Source: Stenogyne calaminthoides
Lineage: Eukaryota; Streptophyta; Magnoliopsida; Lamiales; Lamiaceae
DNA: 64,000 nt
Reading direction: 5' to 3'
Assembly: GCA_037126765.1 (NCBI GenBank)
Contig: JBBCBC010000022.1
Span: 19,621,758-19,685,757, forward strand
Within the stretch, counting starts at the first letter, position 1. Every line of letters starts with the position of its first letter. Position numbers and translations under genes: made by a program. The notes under the pieces were generated by a model that saw only the letters and a program-made list of their open reading frames with translations, did no database searches and was not told where the DNA came from. This document shows, piece by piece, positions 11,255 through 23,406 of the stretch.

Positions 11255-11394
11255 AGAGCTAGGGCTGCATCTTTGTTGCCATTTCTTCTTCTTCGAGCTG
11301 CTCCAGCTTCCCTTCGAACCCAAGATCCCACCTCTCCGGCGAGGCTCCGATGAGACTACATTCAGGTAATTCTCCTTTTTTCCACACTCTTTCC

Positions 11395-13297
11395 ATGGCT
11401 TCTGATCCTTCTACGCCCACTGCCCTTCGTCCTCTGGCCTCATCATCCTCAGAGGAAGACAACGTAGCGATAGCCTACCTCTGGCAACACCGCGGCTCCC
11501 TTTCTACCGTCAGCAGCGAGGGCGGATCCTCATCTGCGGGCATCCGGCTCTTTGTCCGGGACACCGAGGGCATAGATGAGCGGTTTCTGCAAGAGTTGGA
11601 GGACATTACTCATCTCCCTCCTTTGGTCATTGGAACATTCTGCCCCACCGCGTCAGAGCGGGAACAGCCCGCCGGTACCTCGGCTCCGGCCACGGATTAT
11701 GGGGCCTATGAGCGGACTTTTGAATACCACTCTTATTCGGCTGAGGCCCCCTATAAGCGACCTGAGCGCGCGTATAGGAGGACGGTTTGAACTGAGTACA
11801 TGGCTTCCGACCTGCCCAGGTACAAATCGGTTCTGTCTGACAGGCACGTGCGTTCCCTCCGCCGGTTGTATAAAGTGCCCCGAGACGTGTATTTTTATGG
11901 GGCGACCTCCGATGAGAGTACCGATCAGCTGCCTCCAGGAATGATTGTGGTTAATGAACACACGATGGAGGCGGGGATTCGCTTTCCCCTTCACCCGACG
12001 ATCTCCCACCTACTAGCGGCTTGGAATCAAAGCCTTACCCAGATTACTCCGAATGGTTGGAGCTACATACTCTCTACAATGACAGTTCTGGGCTTGGCTG
12101 GACTACACCGGATGCCGACCCCTGGCGAGGTCTTTTATGTGATGTCGCCAATCTTTCAAGCCGTAGGCTATAATGACGTGCGACTTCGCAAGGGCCGAGA
12201 GCTCATGAGTGGGATCCCGAAAAAGGTCGCAGATTGGCATCGGAAGTGGTGGTTCGTTGTGGGTGCTTGGGAATCAACGGACCCTTCGAGCACACTGCCC
12301 ATTCGGGTTCCCATGGACTACGTGTGCCGAGTTGAACATGGTAAACCTTTGTCTCTATACTTCCGAGGTCGTATGATCTAATTCTCCTTTTCTTTTGCAG
12401 TGTTCGAACCCTCGACCGCCGACCTATTCTGGGACTTTCAAGAGGCAATCAAGACCGTCCGTGACACTGCCCCGAGTCTTCGCGACATCAACGCCCTCAA
12501 CTCTGAGCTCGATCGGTTAGAGGCCGGGCTTTACACTTATCCCCGTCATCTGAATATCCCTTGTGAGTACTTGTTCTTTGCCTTCGATTTTTCACCCTTC
12601 TTTTGGTTTCCGTTTGACATCTTTGGCGTGCATATCCCGACATTCCCGTCTATCGCCGCTAGCCCTCCGCAGCGATTATGACCTCCAGGAAGAAGTCGGT
12701 GCTGGGCCAAATGAAGCATGTGGCGGCCACCGACGTCCCTCCTCCGAGATCGACTCCATCTGGCCCCTCAGCCGCTGACAGGGGCAAGAAGAAATAGAAG
12801 GAGCCCGCTCGGAAGAGGGCAAGGGATAAGATCCACCAGGAGACCGGGAGGTTGCAGCCCCGCCTATCCTCGCAACCCGCCTCCATTCCTCGAGGAGATC
12901 GGCTCCCGGAAGATGACTCCTGGTTTGGCTGGGACGCCGACCGTGTCACCGAGTAAGTTCTCGACTATGAATCTCCCTCTTTTTTTTCTTTTTTTTTTAT
13001 TGACCCCTGGATTTCTTTTGCAGCCCGGAGCTCACCCACAAGTTTGGCCCCGAGGCCTTGAGCTTTTTGAGGTTGGGTTATATCGTCCCGATTGGGGTTC
13101 CTGAAAGGTAGCCCGCCTATCTCCGGAGGGGTCTGCAGAACCTGACCCGGGGATGGATTTAATCGGACCCAAAGTAATGCTTTTTAGGCAGGCAGGCAAC
13201 CTGTACTCGGCCCTTGCCCATTCCCAGAAGGTGGTCTTCTATCTGGAGAAGACCAGTGCTCAGCTGGAGGCTGAGTTGGAGGAGCTGAAGAAGTCTC
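11395..13297 (+). pseudogene. Antisense ORF of gypsy G1, 5' exons (Transposase_28-like, 'putative gypsy type transposon')
   Basis: The function is unknown. The central part (exon 1, residues about 140-300, with ...RFPLHPTISHLLAAW) resembles the Pfam family 'Putative gypsy type transposon' found in plant Tat elements. I place the start at 11395 (CCATGG context); an in-frame ATG exists at 11350. Proposed exons are 11395-12340, 12401-12562, 12673-12952 and from 13024. All three introns are GT-AG (60, 110, 71 bp) and keep the frame. In-frame stops are TGA at 11788-11790, TAG at 12795-12797 and TAG near 13109, with a frameshift before 13195. A Lys/Arg-rich stretch lies in exon 3 and a heptad-like Leu/Glu-rich segment near 13220-13297, where copia B interrupts it. 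It continues at 22415. It runs convergent to pol. Confidence 0.7.
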
Positions 13298-15147
13298 TGT
13301 TGGGATTATATTAAAAAGTATGCTTTTACTTTGTATAATCGAAACTGAATTTTCAGACTTATTTACTGAAATAAATTATTTATCACTGATGCTTTAAATA
13401 TGATTGAATGTTATATATATTTACTGCATAACTGTTCAATAATTCGTACGTGTTACACTATAGTTAATTTAGTGATACCGGATCACGTAAGATTAAATTA
13501 ATGGTCCCTTGTAACTAAAAGTACGCCATTCACGACCTAGATGGAAATGAACAACCATCGCGAAAGGTTGAGGTGTAAGGCTCAGATTGGTTTGTCTTGA
13601 CCAAGAGATTACACTAGTGCATGATGGTGATCTTATTTGAATAGGACCTACATGAGGATAAATTCTTTGAATCGAACAAGGAAGAATTAGACCTCAATGG
13701 TTCGTTGTTTTTAACCTTCGTCCCTTAAATAGGATCACGTGGGATTGGTAACTATTGCTTTGACTTATCATGGGTAGCTTAATCGGGAGAGAGATTCAAT
13801 AGTTTTTATCTTGGGCAATATTATTGGTCACATGTGATTGCTAAGATTTAATACGGAAGAATCGTGTGCAAAGTACGCTTTTGCTTGATTTGCCCCCTTG
13901 GGGGAGGTTCATAAGTTTTATCTTACCAAATCTTGCAAGTGGAATTAGTTTCGGTATGGATAATAATGTTGAACCGTTCCTCGACCAAGGACAAAAGATA
14001 TTAATTAACGGAAAGCTATTTCAAAGGGCTTGAATTAATTAGTGGGCTAGATAATCTTAAACACGGAAATAATGACCGGAGTCATATTGATTGTAATATG
14101 GGTTAAGATGGATAGTGCAATATTAATTATGTAGTGGGATTAATTAATATTTATGGGCTTGAATTATATTGTGGCTCAATATTAGATATTCAAGATCCAT
14201 TAGAAGGTCCAATCTTAATTCCCTAAAGGCCCCCCTGAGTAGCCCAACATATAGTCCAATAACCGAAAAGGTGATTAAAATAAAATAAATATTGTTGCTT
14301 TATATTTCCTCTTATTTTCGAAAATTATGGATAAAAGAGGGAGAAAGATTTTCTTTGAATTTTGTTATGGAATGAAGATATGTATTCTTGGAATACAAGA
14401 TTGTCTCATTAAATTCAAAAAATCTCCCACTTGGTTATACATAATGAAATTTCGAAATTTTGGAAATATAGTGGGCAAGAAAGATTTTCTTGATTTTCTT
14501 GAAAAGATATTATGGAAGATATGTATTTCTTGAAATACAAGAATATCTCATAAATTCAAGAAGATCCAAATCTTGGATTCTTGCACACTAATATTTTCGA
14601 AAATTCCATAAAATAGAGGAGGTGGATTTTTGTGGAATATTTTAATTATGGGAAAGAGAATATATGGGATATATTCAAGATTTGTTGGTGACCAAGAAAA
14701 ATCTTATCCCACATTGAAAAACAACACAAATTTCGTCCACCCTCTCTCCTATAAATAGGGGATGATTAGTTCATTCCCAAGTACAATTCCATGTGCTGGA
14801 AATATTAGCAAATCCACATAAGTGGTGCAACAAAGTTTATTTTTTCCTTTTGTTAATTGTTCGCGAGTATCCTTCCACCGGATTGTCGAGCAAGGGCTAA
14901 GGGAATACTTGGGAAGTCCTTTTGGTTAGTCCGTCCGACCAAAGCCACTGCCATCCCGAGAGGTACGTTCACGTAAACCCGTAGATTCTGCATGCGTAGG
15001 TTTTACGTGGCTTTTTATATGCATGATATGTTGTTGCAATTATTATTTGAATTAATATAGGATTAATTCATGCTAGTAATAATTAATGAATTAAATTTGT
15101 ATTTAAATATTCACCCGAATAGATCTCAGGCAACTCATTCCCCAACA
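13298..15147 (+). repeat. 5' LTR of copia B
   Basis: It starts TGTTGGGATTATATT and ends ...CTCATTCCCCAACA. A TATA box (TATAAATA) lies at 14750-14757 with transcription expected to start just downstream. It is the same length as the 3' LTR but differs by scattered short indels and a few substitutions. Confidence 0.9.
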
Positions 15148-15149
15148 AC

Positions 15150-15162
15150 TGGTATCGAGAGC
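15150..15162 (+). other. Primer-binding site of copia B
   Basis: TGGTATCGAGAGC follows the LTR after two bases. It matches TGGTATCAGAGC (initiator tRNA-Met complement) except for a one-base insertion or change in the middle, so priming could be impaired. Confidence 0.8.
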
Positions 15163-16679
15163 TTTGTTTTGACTCTGAATTTTTTAAATTGTAATTTAAT
15201 TCGTGGACATTAAATTTGAAATTTGATAGTAGAACTGTTAGATCTTTTTTGCAGGTATCCAATTGTCATGGATTTTAATGTTTTATTTTGCATGCATATA
15301 AACTGTGGTTTTTTTTTTAATTCGATTAGATTCGGATTTGTTTTTGCTTTCGTGAGAAAATCCACGAGTAGACTAGGATTTGTTTGATTTGATCAATGTA
15401 ATAGACTAGTCTAGATCTAGGTTTATTTATTTATTTTTTGTAAATAAATTGTAACCGGATCGGGGAACGAAAAAGACGAAGAATTAAAGGATGAAATCGA
15501 GAACAGCGTAAGGCTACGGGCGGCGCGTATATGGCACGCTGAGCGCTTGGCAAGGCTGGGCGGCCGAAGCGCCGCTGTGAGGATGAGGGCAAGGCAAGAC
15601 GGGCGTGTCGCGCCCAAAGCCGAGAGGACGGGGGGCGAGACGGGGCGTGGTGGAGACGCGAAGGCCGCCGAGGACGCGGGCGAGGTGGAGGTGGGGAAGC
15701 GCACAAGACGGATAAAGCGTCACCGCCGAGGATCGCCGACTCTCGCCGAGGCGCGTCCGGCGCTTGTGGCGTGGCTTCGCCGGGCGGTGTCGAGGTCGCT
15801 TAAAGCCCCAGTCCCAGTGCCGCCGGCCGGACGGCGTGCATCGTGCGAGCCGAAATGGCGTGGCGGTTCAAGACAAGCAATTTTTTCGAGACGAAAGAGG
15901 GGAGAAATTCGAGGCGTGTTTCTTCAAGATCAAGCCAAGAAAAATCAAACCATGACAATTGAATAATTTGTGCCCAATATGTTTATTTTTTCGTTATGCT
16001 TGATTTATTTGTGCTATCTTATGCTTTATTTAATTTATTTAAATGTTTTTGCATGAGGGTTGCCAAATTGAAAAATCTCAACTCCAAAATTACTAAGTAT
16101 ATTTTAAATAATTAATTGACAATTTTATTCCGGATAATAAAATTGAATTAATTTTGACCTCCATGATTTATTTATTTGTGAATTCTTTTGGAGAAATTCC
16201 CCCCACGGGACGGTCAAAAGATAGATTTCACATGAATGAATTCCAAACGGATGATTGTGGGTTATTACTAGTGGAGACGATGACCCTCCCCACGAGGCTC
16301 GATCAAAGTGAAATAGTAATCAGTATTTAATCATGGTTATTACTTAGGTATAAAATTGATATGCATATACTTCCTCAAGTCCCTGTCAATTTTATATTGG
16401 TCAAGTGGGGAGCCAACTATTAATCTGGATATTAAAGGTTTGTAACTGTTCTTGTTTGTAACCTGCTTGAATGTGTTTAAATAATGACCCACCCCACGTG
16501 GCTTATTTAAACTATTTTGAGATGTTAGATGATGCATGTTCATATTTTTTTTTGAGATTTTAAATATGATGAAATGTGATCGAACCTTGTGATATACTTG
16601 TGCTATTGCATATAGTTGTTTATTTTGATTCAAAGATGTCGTTACCTTTTAATCCTTTGTTATTATACTTTAAAGTCAA
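15163..16679 (+). other. Copia B leader with GC-rich block, no credible gene
   Basis: After 300 AT-rich bases there is a strongly GC-rich block (about 15490-15890), then AT-rich DNA to the gag region. An open frame of 139 codons at 15547-15966 is rich in Arg, Ala and Gly and has overlapping open frames on both strands, as expected of GC-rich non-coding DNA. The segment with CCACCCCACGTGGC near 16490 and CCCCACGAGGCTCGATCAAAG near 16290 is likewise leader. It is the counterpart of the GC-rich leader in copia D2. Confidence 0.55.
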
Positions 16680-17330
16680 AACAATATGTATGGAAACTAT
16701 ATTGATTGGAAAATTATAATTGTCCTAATCGCAAAAAAAGCACAAGTGGATTTTGACACACAAAAAATCGATGAGCCAACTGACGAGTCAAAACATGCGG
16801 GACTCGTCAGATCACCTTCAGAGAGAGATGTCGTCGCTGAAAATGGTGGAGGAAAAACCCGTAAGGGATTACGTCCTCAAAATAGATGGCCCATCTGAAC
16901 AAACTTGAGATTCTGAGTGCAGATTATGATCTCGAGACTCAGATGAATTTGGTACTTCATTCTCTGCCCAGAAAGGCTTTTGAGCATTTTGGCCTCGCTA
17001 GCTAATTTGTTGCAAACTTTTGGACTCGGCAGAAATGATGATAAGGCACCAAACTCAAGCTTTGACGGCAAGTGGTCCGTCTTCATCTTCTAGGCCAAGG
17101 GTAGGCAAGATAAAGAAGAGGACCAAAGGCCATTAGCAATAAAACTCAACTGTTGCCAAGGGCAATGGTAAGATGAGGAATGCTTGTTGTGTCAAGGAAA
17201 ATCCAAAGAGGAAGTGCTTAAGCTGCGGTGAGAGAGGACAATGGAGGTTTTGTCTGTTATAACCCCAAAAGGGACGGAAAGAAAGGTAATTCTCACACAC
17301 TAGTTGTTGAAACTTATTTAGCGGCGTATA
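16680..17330 (+). pseudogene. gag: Copia B gag pseudogene
   Basis: A frame from about 16882 reads MAHLNKLEILSADYDLETQM..., followed by LHSLPRKAFEHF, typical of copia gag (UBN2-type) which forms the particle. A CCHC zinc knuckle is recognisable at about 17217-17258 (KCLSCGERGQWRFC; the His is replaced by Gln). Several stops lie between the pieces, for example TAA near 17000. Too damaged to be made. Confidence 0.6.
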
Positions 17331-20300
17331 CTTCTCATTCGCTGGTGGTTGATACGAGATCCACTAATCATGTTGGCTTCACGGGTTCTAAATGATCCGG
17401 CAACGTAGTGGGAGTGAGATCCTCATCACACTGGGCCACATTACGAAAGTAGAAGACATTGCAATGCTACGTAAGTGGCAGATATTGCAATGCTACGGTA
17501 GTAATGATTATTGCAATACTACGCAAGTAGCAGACATTGCAATGCTACATGAGTAGCAGTTAAAGCAGTGGGAGAAGTGCACCTATCTTTTGAAGATAAA
17601 GTTTTTTTGAGATTATCTTTGTGTTCCCATTTTTAGAAAGAATTCACTTTCAGTTTCTAAAATTCGATTAAAGGACACTAAGTTTCTTCTAATAAGAATG
17701 ACATCATTTTTTAAATGATGAGTGTATCTGTTATGGGACATTGATGGAAAATCTCTATGCAATTAACTGTGCACACCACTCACGAAATGTATCCTATAAC
17801 ACATCAACTGTTTCCGAGAAAAGAAAACGTTCATCAGACGTGAACGAGACACTTCTTTGGCATCTAAGATTAGGCCATATAAATCCAAAGAGGATCCAAA
17901 GGTTGGTGAAAGATGGTTCACTGGAGCGTCTCCAAGTTGAATCGATTCCAACCTGCGAATCATGTTTGGAGGGTAATATGACCAAGATGGCATTTGGAGC
18001 CAAGGGGAATGGGGCTAAAGAAGTGTTAGAGATCGTTCACATAGATGTATGTAGTCAAATGTCAACCAAAGCAAGAGGAGGTTATGAGTAATTTTATTGA
18101 TGATTACTCAAGGTACATTTTCCTTATGAAGCATGAATCTGAGACCTTTGAGAAATTCTAAAGAATTTAAGGCTCAAGCAGAGAATCATATGGAAAAAAA
18201 CGATCAAGTCTCTACGATCCGATCGTGGGGCGAATACCTCAAATGATGAGTTTTTGTACTACTTATCCGATGAAGGATTGTATCCGACTCATCGCACCGG
18301 AACCCTTCAACAAAAGCGGGGTTTTGCAGAAATAAGCAACATAATTCTTTTGGAAATGGTTAGATCAATGATGAGTTATACGGATCTTAAAAGTCATTCG
18401 GGGTCATGCCTTGGAAAACAACGACTTAAATTTCGAACTTGGTGCTATCCAAATCGGGTTCCCGAGAACCCCAAAGAATTGTGAACCAAAGCAAGTCTAG
18501 TATAAGACACATGAGAACTTTGGGGTGTCCGCCTACGTGTTGGACAAGGAAACCCAGTAAATTGGATCCTCGATCTGAATTAAGGCTGTTTTGTAGGATA
18601 CCCCGAGGGAACAAAAGGGTGAATGTTCTATAGTTCCGAAGATCAAAAGGTGGACATCCGCACCCACTTTAGATTTTGGAAGAAAACTATAGAACCAAAG
18701 AAAACCCAGATGTAAGATTACCTTAAATGAGCTTAGAGGGCAAACCTCAGTGCCGACTGTACTAGATGATATACCAAACGATACGTTTTCACAACCGGAG
18801 CCTCGTTATAGTGGGAGGGTTGTTAGACAGCCCGAGAGATTCATGGGAATAGGAGAGTCCTCGGACTTGATTCCCGGAATCAGACCCATGGACATATGAC
18901 GAGGCAATCCAAGATTAGGATGCAGTTTCTTGGCAAACAGCAATGAAAGCCGAAGTGGGTTCTGTGTTTCATAATAGAGTGTGGGAGCTAGTCGAACCAC
19001 TTAATGGGGTCAAACCCATTGGATGCAAGTGGGTATATAAGAGGAAAAAAGGACCGGACGGGAAGGTTGAAACCTTTAAAGCAAGACTAATGGCGAAAGG
19101 TTATACTCAGAAAGAAAGGGATCGATTATGAGGAAACTTTTTTGCCCGTAGCCATGCTTAAGTCCATCCGTATTCTCTTATCGATTGCTGCGCATTTCGA
19201 CTTTGAAGTCTGGCAGATAGATGTCAAGACAGCTTTCCTTAACGGAAGTCTTGATAAAGAGATCTATATGCAACAACCCCATGTTTTCATTGAAACAGGC
19301 CAAGAACACCTAGTTTGTAAAGCTCAAGAGGTCCATTTACAGACTCAAACAGGCATCCAGAGCTTGGAACCAAAGTTTTGATAATGTAATAAAGTCTTAT
19401 GGGTTTGATCAAAACAAGTTTGAAAGTTGTGTGTATAAAAAGCGTTTCGGAACTGCATTGGTATTCTTAGTACTATACGTAGATGACATTGTGATCATCG
19501 GGAACGATGTGAAGGTGTGGTCAGATGTAAGGGCATGGCGTTTCAAAATAGTTTGATATGAAAGACTTAGGGAAAGCCGGACACATCCTTGGGATCAAGA
19601 TTACTCGAGATCGCAAGAAAAGGATGATCGGGTTATCGCAAGTATTCACGTTGACACTTTGGTTTTGAAACAACCAAAGATGCAAGATTCCAAGAAAGGA
19701 TTCGTACCTTTCAGACTTGGAATCCATCTATCCAAGAAAATATCCCCTAAGACGCAAAAGGAGATAGATGACATGAAAGGCATTCCTTGTGCTTCGGCTG
19801 TAGGAAACCTTATGTATGCAATGCTGTGTACGAGACCGGATATATGCTTTGCCGTAGGCATGGTAGCAAGATATCAGAGTAACCCAGGGAAAGCGAATTG
19901 GACGACAGTTAAAACATTCTGAAGTGTCTGAAAAGAACTCGGGATAGAATGTTGATTTATCAGTCAGATACTCCAATCCCCATCGGCTACACGGACTCGG
20001 ATTTCCAATCAGATATAGATTCCAGAAATTATCTGCCTCAGTTAGTGTGTTTCCATTTGGGAAGTGTAGCCATCAAATGGACGAGTGTGAAGCAGAAATG
20101 CATCACTGACTCAACCATGGGACTCGGGTAAGTAGCTGCTTGTGAAGCAGTGAAAGAACCGATTGGGCTCTAGATCTTCTTAGTGGACTTGGATGGTGTT
20201 CTGAATTTGACTAGCAATATCTGCTAGGGGCAGTTGCAAATTCAAGAGAACCAAGAGTCCACGAGTCAAACAAACACATTAAAGGAAAGACGTCTTATAC

Positions 20301-20455
20301 GAGAAATCGTTAAGAGAGGAGATGTAGATGTGGCAAAGATAGCGCGTCGAGGGGCGACTAGCGAGATCCATTCACAAAGCGTCCCGCCTTTTTGAATACA
20401 TTCGAGAGACATGTGAGTGGAATGGGTGTCAAGACCGTTGCCAATCTGCTTTGAG
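17331..20455 (+). pseudogene. pol: Copia B pol pseudogene (protease, integrase, RT, RNase H)
   Basis: In order: a decayed protease (LVVDTRSTNHV; normally D-S/T-G) near 17345; the GAG-pre-integrase region at 17741-18091 with WHLRLGH...CESC forming the HHCC zinc site; integrase fragments to about 18640; RT from about 18940 (WELVEPLNGVKPIGCKWV) with YVDD at 19476-19487; and RNase H pieces ending near 20455 (HVSGMGVKTVANLL). The reading frame changes at least six times and stops are frequent. The C-terminal end matches B2 (51021-51440), which is much better preserved there. The element is dead. Confidence 0.8.
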
Positions 20456-20552
20456 TATAAGTGGGAGAAATTATTAGGTTCGTGTAGGTGACATTAGATG
20501 TCACGGACTACTCGAGATGTGTTGTAGTATACTTAAAAGCAGACTTTGAGTA

Positions 20553-20564
20553 TAAGTGGGAGAT
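20553..20564 (+). other. Polypurine tract of copia B
   Basis: TAAGTGGGAGAT lies directly before the 3' LTR start TGTTGGGATT. B2 has AAGTAGGAGAT at the same place (51544-51554). Confidence 0.75.
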
Positions 20565-22414
20565 TGTTGGGATTATACTGAAAAGTATGCTTTTACTTTG
20601 TATAATCGAAACTGAATTTTCAGACTTATTTACTGAAATAAATTATTTATCACTGATGCTTTAAATATGATTGAATGTTATATATATTTCTTGCATAACT
20701 GTTCAATAAATAAGACGCGTGTTACATCAGTAGTTAATTTAGTGATACCAGATCACAGAAGATTAAATTAACAGTCCCTTGTAACTAAAAGTACGCCATT
20801 CATGACCTAGATGGAAATGAACAACCATCGCGAAAGGTTGAGGTGTAAGGCTCAGATTGGTTTGTCTTGACCAAGAGATTACACTAGTGCATGATGATGC
20901 GGTGAATAGGACCTCTCAGGAGGATAAATTCTTCAGAACTGAACAAGGAAGAATTAGACCTCAAAATGGTTCGTTTTTTTTTCTTAACCTTCGTCCCTTA
21001 AATAGGATCACGTGGGATTGGTAACTATTGCTTTGACTTATCATGGGTAGCTTAATCGAGAGAGATTCAATACTTTTTATCTTGGGCAATATTATTGGTC
21101 ACATGTGATTGCTAAGATTTAATACGAAGAATCGTGCAAGCACGCTTGTTTGATTTGCCCCCTTGGGAGGTTCATAAGTTTTATCATACCAAATCTTGCA
21201 AGTGGAATTAGTTTCCGTATGGATAATAATGTTGAACCGTTTCGACCAAGGACAAAAGATATTAATTAACGGAAAGCTATTTCAAAGTGGCTTGAATTAA
21301 TTAGTGGGCTAGATAATCTTAAACACGGAAATAATGACCGGAGTCATATTGATATGTAATATGGGTTAAGATGGATAGTGCAATATTAATTATGTAGTGG
21401 GATTAATTAATATTTATGGGCTTGAATTATATTGTGGCTCAATATTAGATATTCAAGATCCATTAGAAGGTCCAATCTTAATTCCCTAAAAGCCCCCCCG
21501 AGTAGCCCAACATATAGTCCAATAACGAAAAGGTGATTAAAATAAAATAAATATTTTTGCTTTATATTTCCTCTTATTTTTCGAAAATTATGGATAAAAG
21601 AGGAGAAAGATTTTCTTTGAATTTTGTTATGGAATGAAGATATGTATTCTTGGAATACAAGATTGTCTCATTAAATTCAAGAAATCTCCCACTTGGTTAT
21701 ACATAATGAAATTTCAAATTTTGGAAATATAAGTGGGCAAGAAAGATTTTCTTAATTTTCTTGAAAAGATATTATGGAAGATATGTATTTCTTGAAATAC
21801 AAGAATATCTCATAAATTCAAGAAGATCCAAATCTTGGATTCTTGCACACTAATATTTTTTCGAAAATTCCATAAAATAGAGGAGGTGGATTTTTGTGGA
21901 ATATTTTAATTATGGGAAAGAGAATATATGGGATATATTCAAGATTTCTTGGTGACCAAGAAAAATCTTATCCCACATTGAAAAAAAAACAACACAAATT
22001 TCGTCCACCCTCTCTCCTATAAATAGGGGATGATTAGTTCATTCCCAAGTACAATTCCATGTCTTTGGAAATATTAGCAAATCCACATAAGTGGTGCAAC
22101 AAAGTTTATTTTTTCCTTTTGTTAATTGTTTGAAAGTATCCTTCCACCGGATTGTCGAGCAAGGGCTAAGGAATACTTGGGAAGTCCTTTTGGTTAGTCC
22201 GTCCGACCCAAAGCCACCGCCATCCCGAGAGGTACGCTCACGTAAACCCGTAGATTCCGCATCGTGAGGTTTTATGTGGCTTTTTATATGCATGATATGT
22301 TGTTGCAATTATTATTTGAATTAATATAGATTAATTCATGCTAGTAATAATTAATGAATTAAATTTGTATTTAAATATTCACCCGAATAGATCCAGGCAA
22401 CTCATTCCCCAACA
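20565..22414 (+). repeat. 3' LTR of copia B
   Basis: It starts TGTTGGGATTATACTG and ends CCCCAACA, with a TATA box (TATAAATA) at 22018-22025. It is nearly collinear with the 5' LTR; the differences are mostly 1-6 base indels, many in homopolymers. Confidence 0.9.
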
Positions 22415-22994
22415 GATCTCAATTTAGGGTCCCGATCAAAGCAAAAGATTCGGTCGTCATGGGTCGATGCTCGTGAAGAGGCTAGAATCATCCAACTTCG
22501 ATCTGCTTAAGCGACTCTCTAATGCTGAGGAGCACATGGCAGCGGTCGAGGGCGAGTTGAGGGCCGAGAGGGCGAAAGTGACCCGGCTAGAGGGCGAGCT
22601 AGCTGAGGCTGGGAGGGTGATGACTGCGAAGGAGGGCGACTTCAGGAGGACTGGGGAGCTTAATGCCAACTTCGTGTATGTGATGGCCTATGACGGGGCC
22701 ATCCGGGTCTTTCACAAGGTAAATCCGGCCGGCGACCTCTCTCATTTTGTCGCCGAATTATCAGATTATGTTCGCGACTATCCTCCTGCCCCTACCGTCC
22801 TCCTGGAGATCAAGGACCTGGAGGACATGGGCGTCAACCTTTCCTTCTTCGCCAATCACAGTTGGATTGTGCGCCCGGTCCCCGACCCGGAGGTCGCCCA
22901 GCCGGAGTCCGAGTCAGCCCCTGAAGTTCCCTTGTCGGAGGTCGTGGAGGGGAATGCGGAGGAGGGGTTGATCGGTGGTTCTGTAGGGCCCTGA
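22415..22994 (+). pseudogene. Antisense ORF of gypsy G1, 3' part (coiled coil and acidic tail)
   Basis: This resumes the aORF after copia B. The frame 22467-22994 encodes 175 residues. A first half with alternating Leu/Glu/Arg heptads (KRLESSNFDLLKRLSNAEEH and on) suggests a coiled coil. It is followed by a globular part with NFVYVMAYDGAIRVF and an acidic, Pro/Glu/Ser-rich tail ending in TGA at 22992-22994. The coiled coil continues that at 13220-13297, which fixes the link. It ends 412 bp before the pol stop on the opposite strand, so the two are tail to tail. Function unknown. Confidence 0.65.
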
Positions 22995-23406
22995 GTGGCG
23001 AAGTTTCTGGAGGCTCGCTTTTTTTTTCTTTTGACATTTTGATGTATTGGCCTTCGGGCTCATTTCTTTGTATGCGCCTTCAGGCTCCCCTTTTATCACT
23101 ATTAATGAAGTTTCCTTCTCATTTTTACGATGTGTTGACTTGATTTCCTTATGCAACTCATTATTTATTTGTCCATGTCGTCTTATCATTAGTGCGACTT
23201 TATGTTTGGACTTCATTTTTCTGGTCGTCTTATAAAGTCGGGGGAGGTCGCCCCTCATGGGGTGTCGATCCTTCCCTCGGTATGTCGAAAGTCGTACCTC
23301 GGGTGACTTATGTTTTCTTTACATAATCCCTTTGGGTTTTACACAGTAATTTTGAGATGAAGGATAAGACATTATTATTGATAAACAACTGATTACAAGA
23401 GTAAGT
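22995..23406. other. Spacer between convergent aORF and pol of G1
   Basis: This is the probable shared 3' untranslated region. It has a T-rich tract and two related phrases, GGCCTTCGGGCTC and GCGCCTTCAGGCTC, near 23050-23090. No open frame of value. Transcripts of aORF and pol could overlap here. Confidence 0.5.

Larger units (their letters stand above)
13298..22414 (+). mobile_element. Copia B, complete but decayed Ty1/copia element inside the G1 antisense ORF
   Basis: Two LTRs, 13298-15147 and 20565-22414, are both 1850 bp and begin TGTTGGGATTATA and end CCCCAACA. They flank a PBS, a GC-rich leader and a degenerate gag-pol in standard order (gag, protease, integrase, RT, RNase H). The coiled-coil frame of the aORF resumes on the right side, proving insertion into it. 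Left flank GTCTC and right flank GATCTC share TCTC but give no clean 5 bp duplication. pol is broken by many stops and frameshifts. A relative, B2, lies at 50036-52779. Confidence 0.9.

Noticed and set aside
15547..15966. Open frame of 139 codons, Arg/Ala-rich
   Set aside because: Sits in the copia B leader with simultaneous open frames on both strands; no domain; stop-poor because of GC content.
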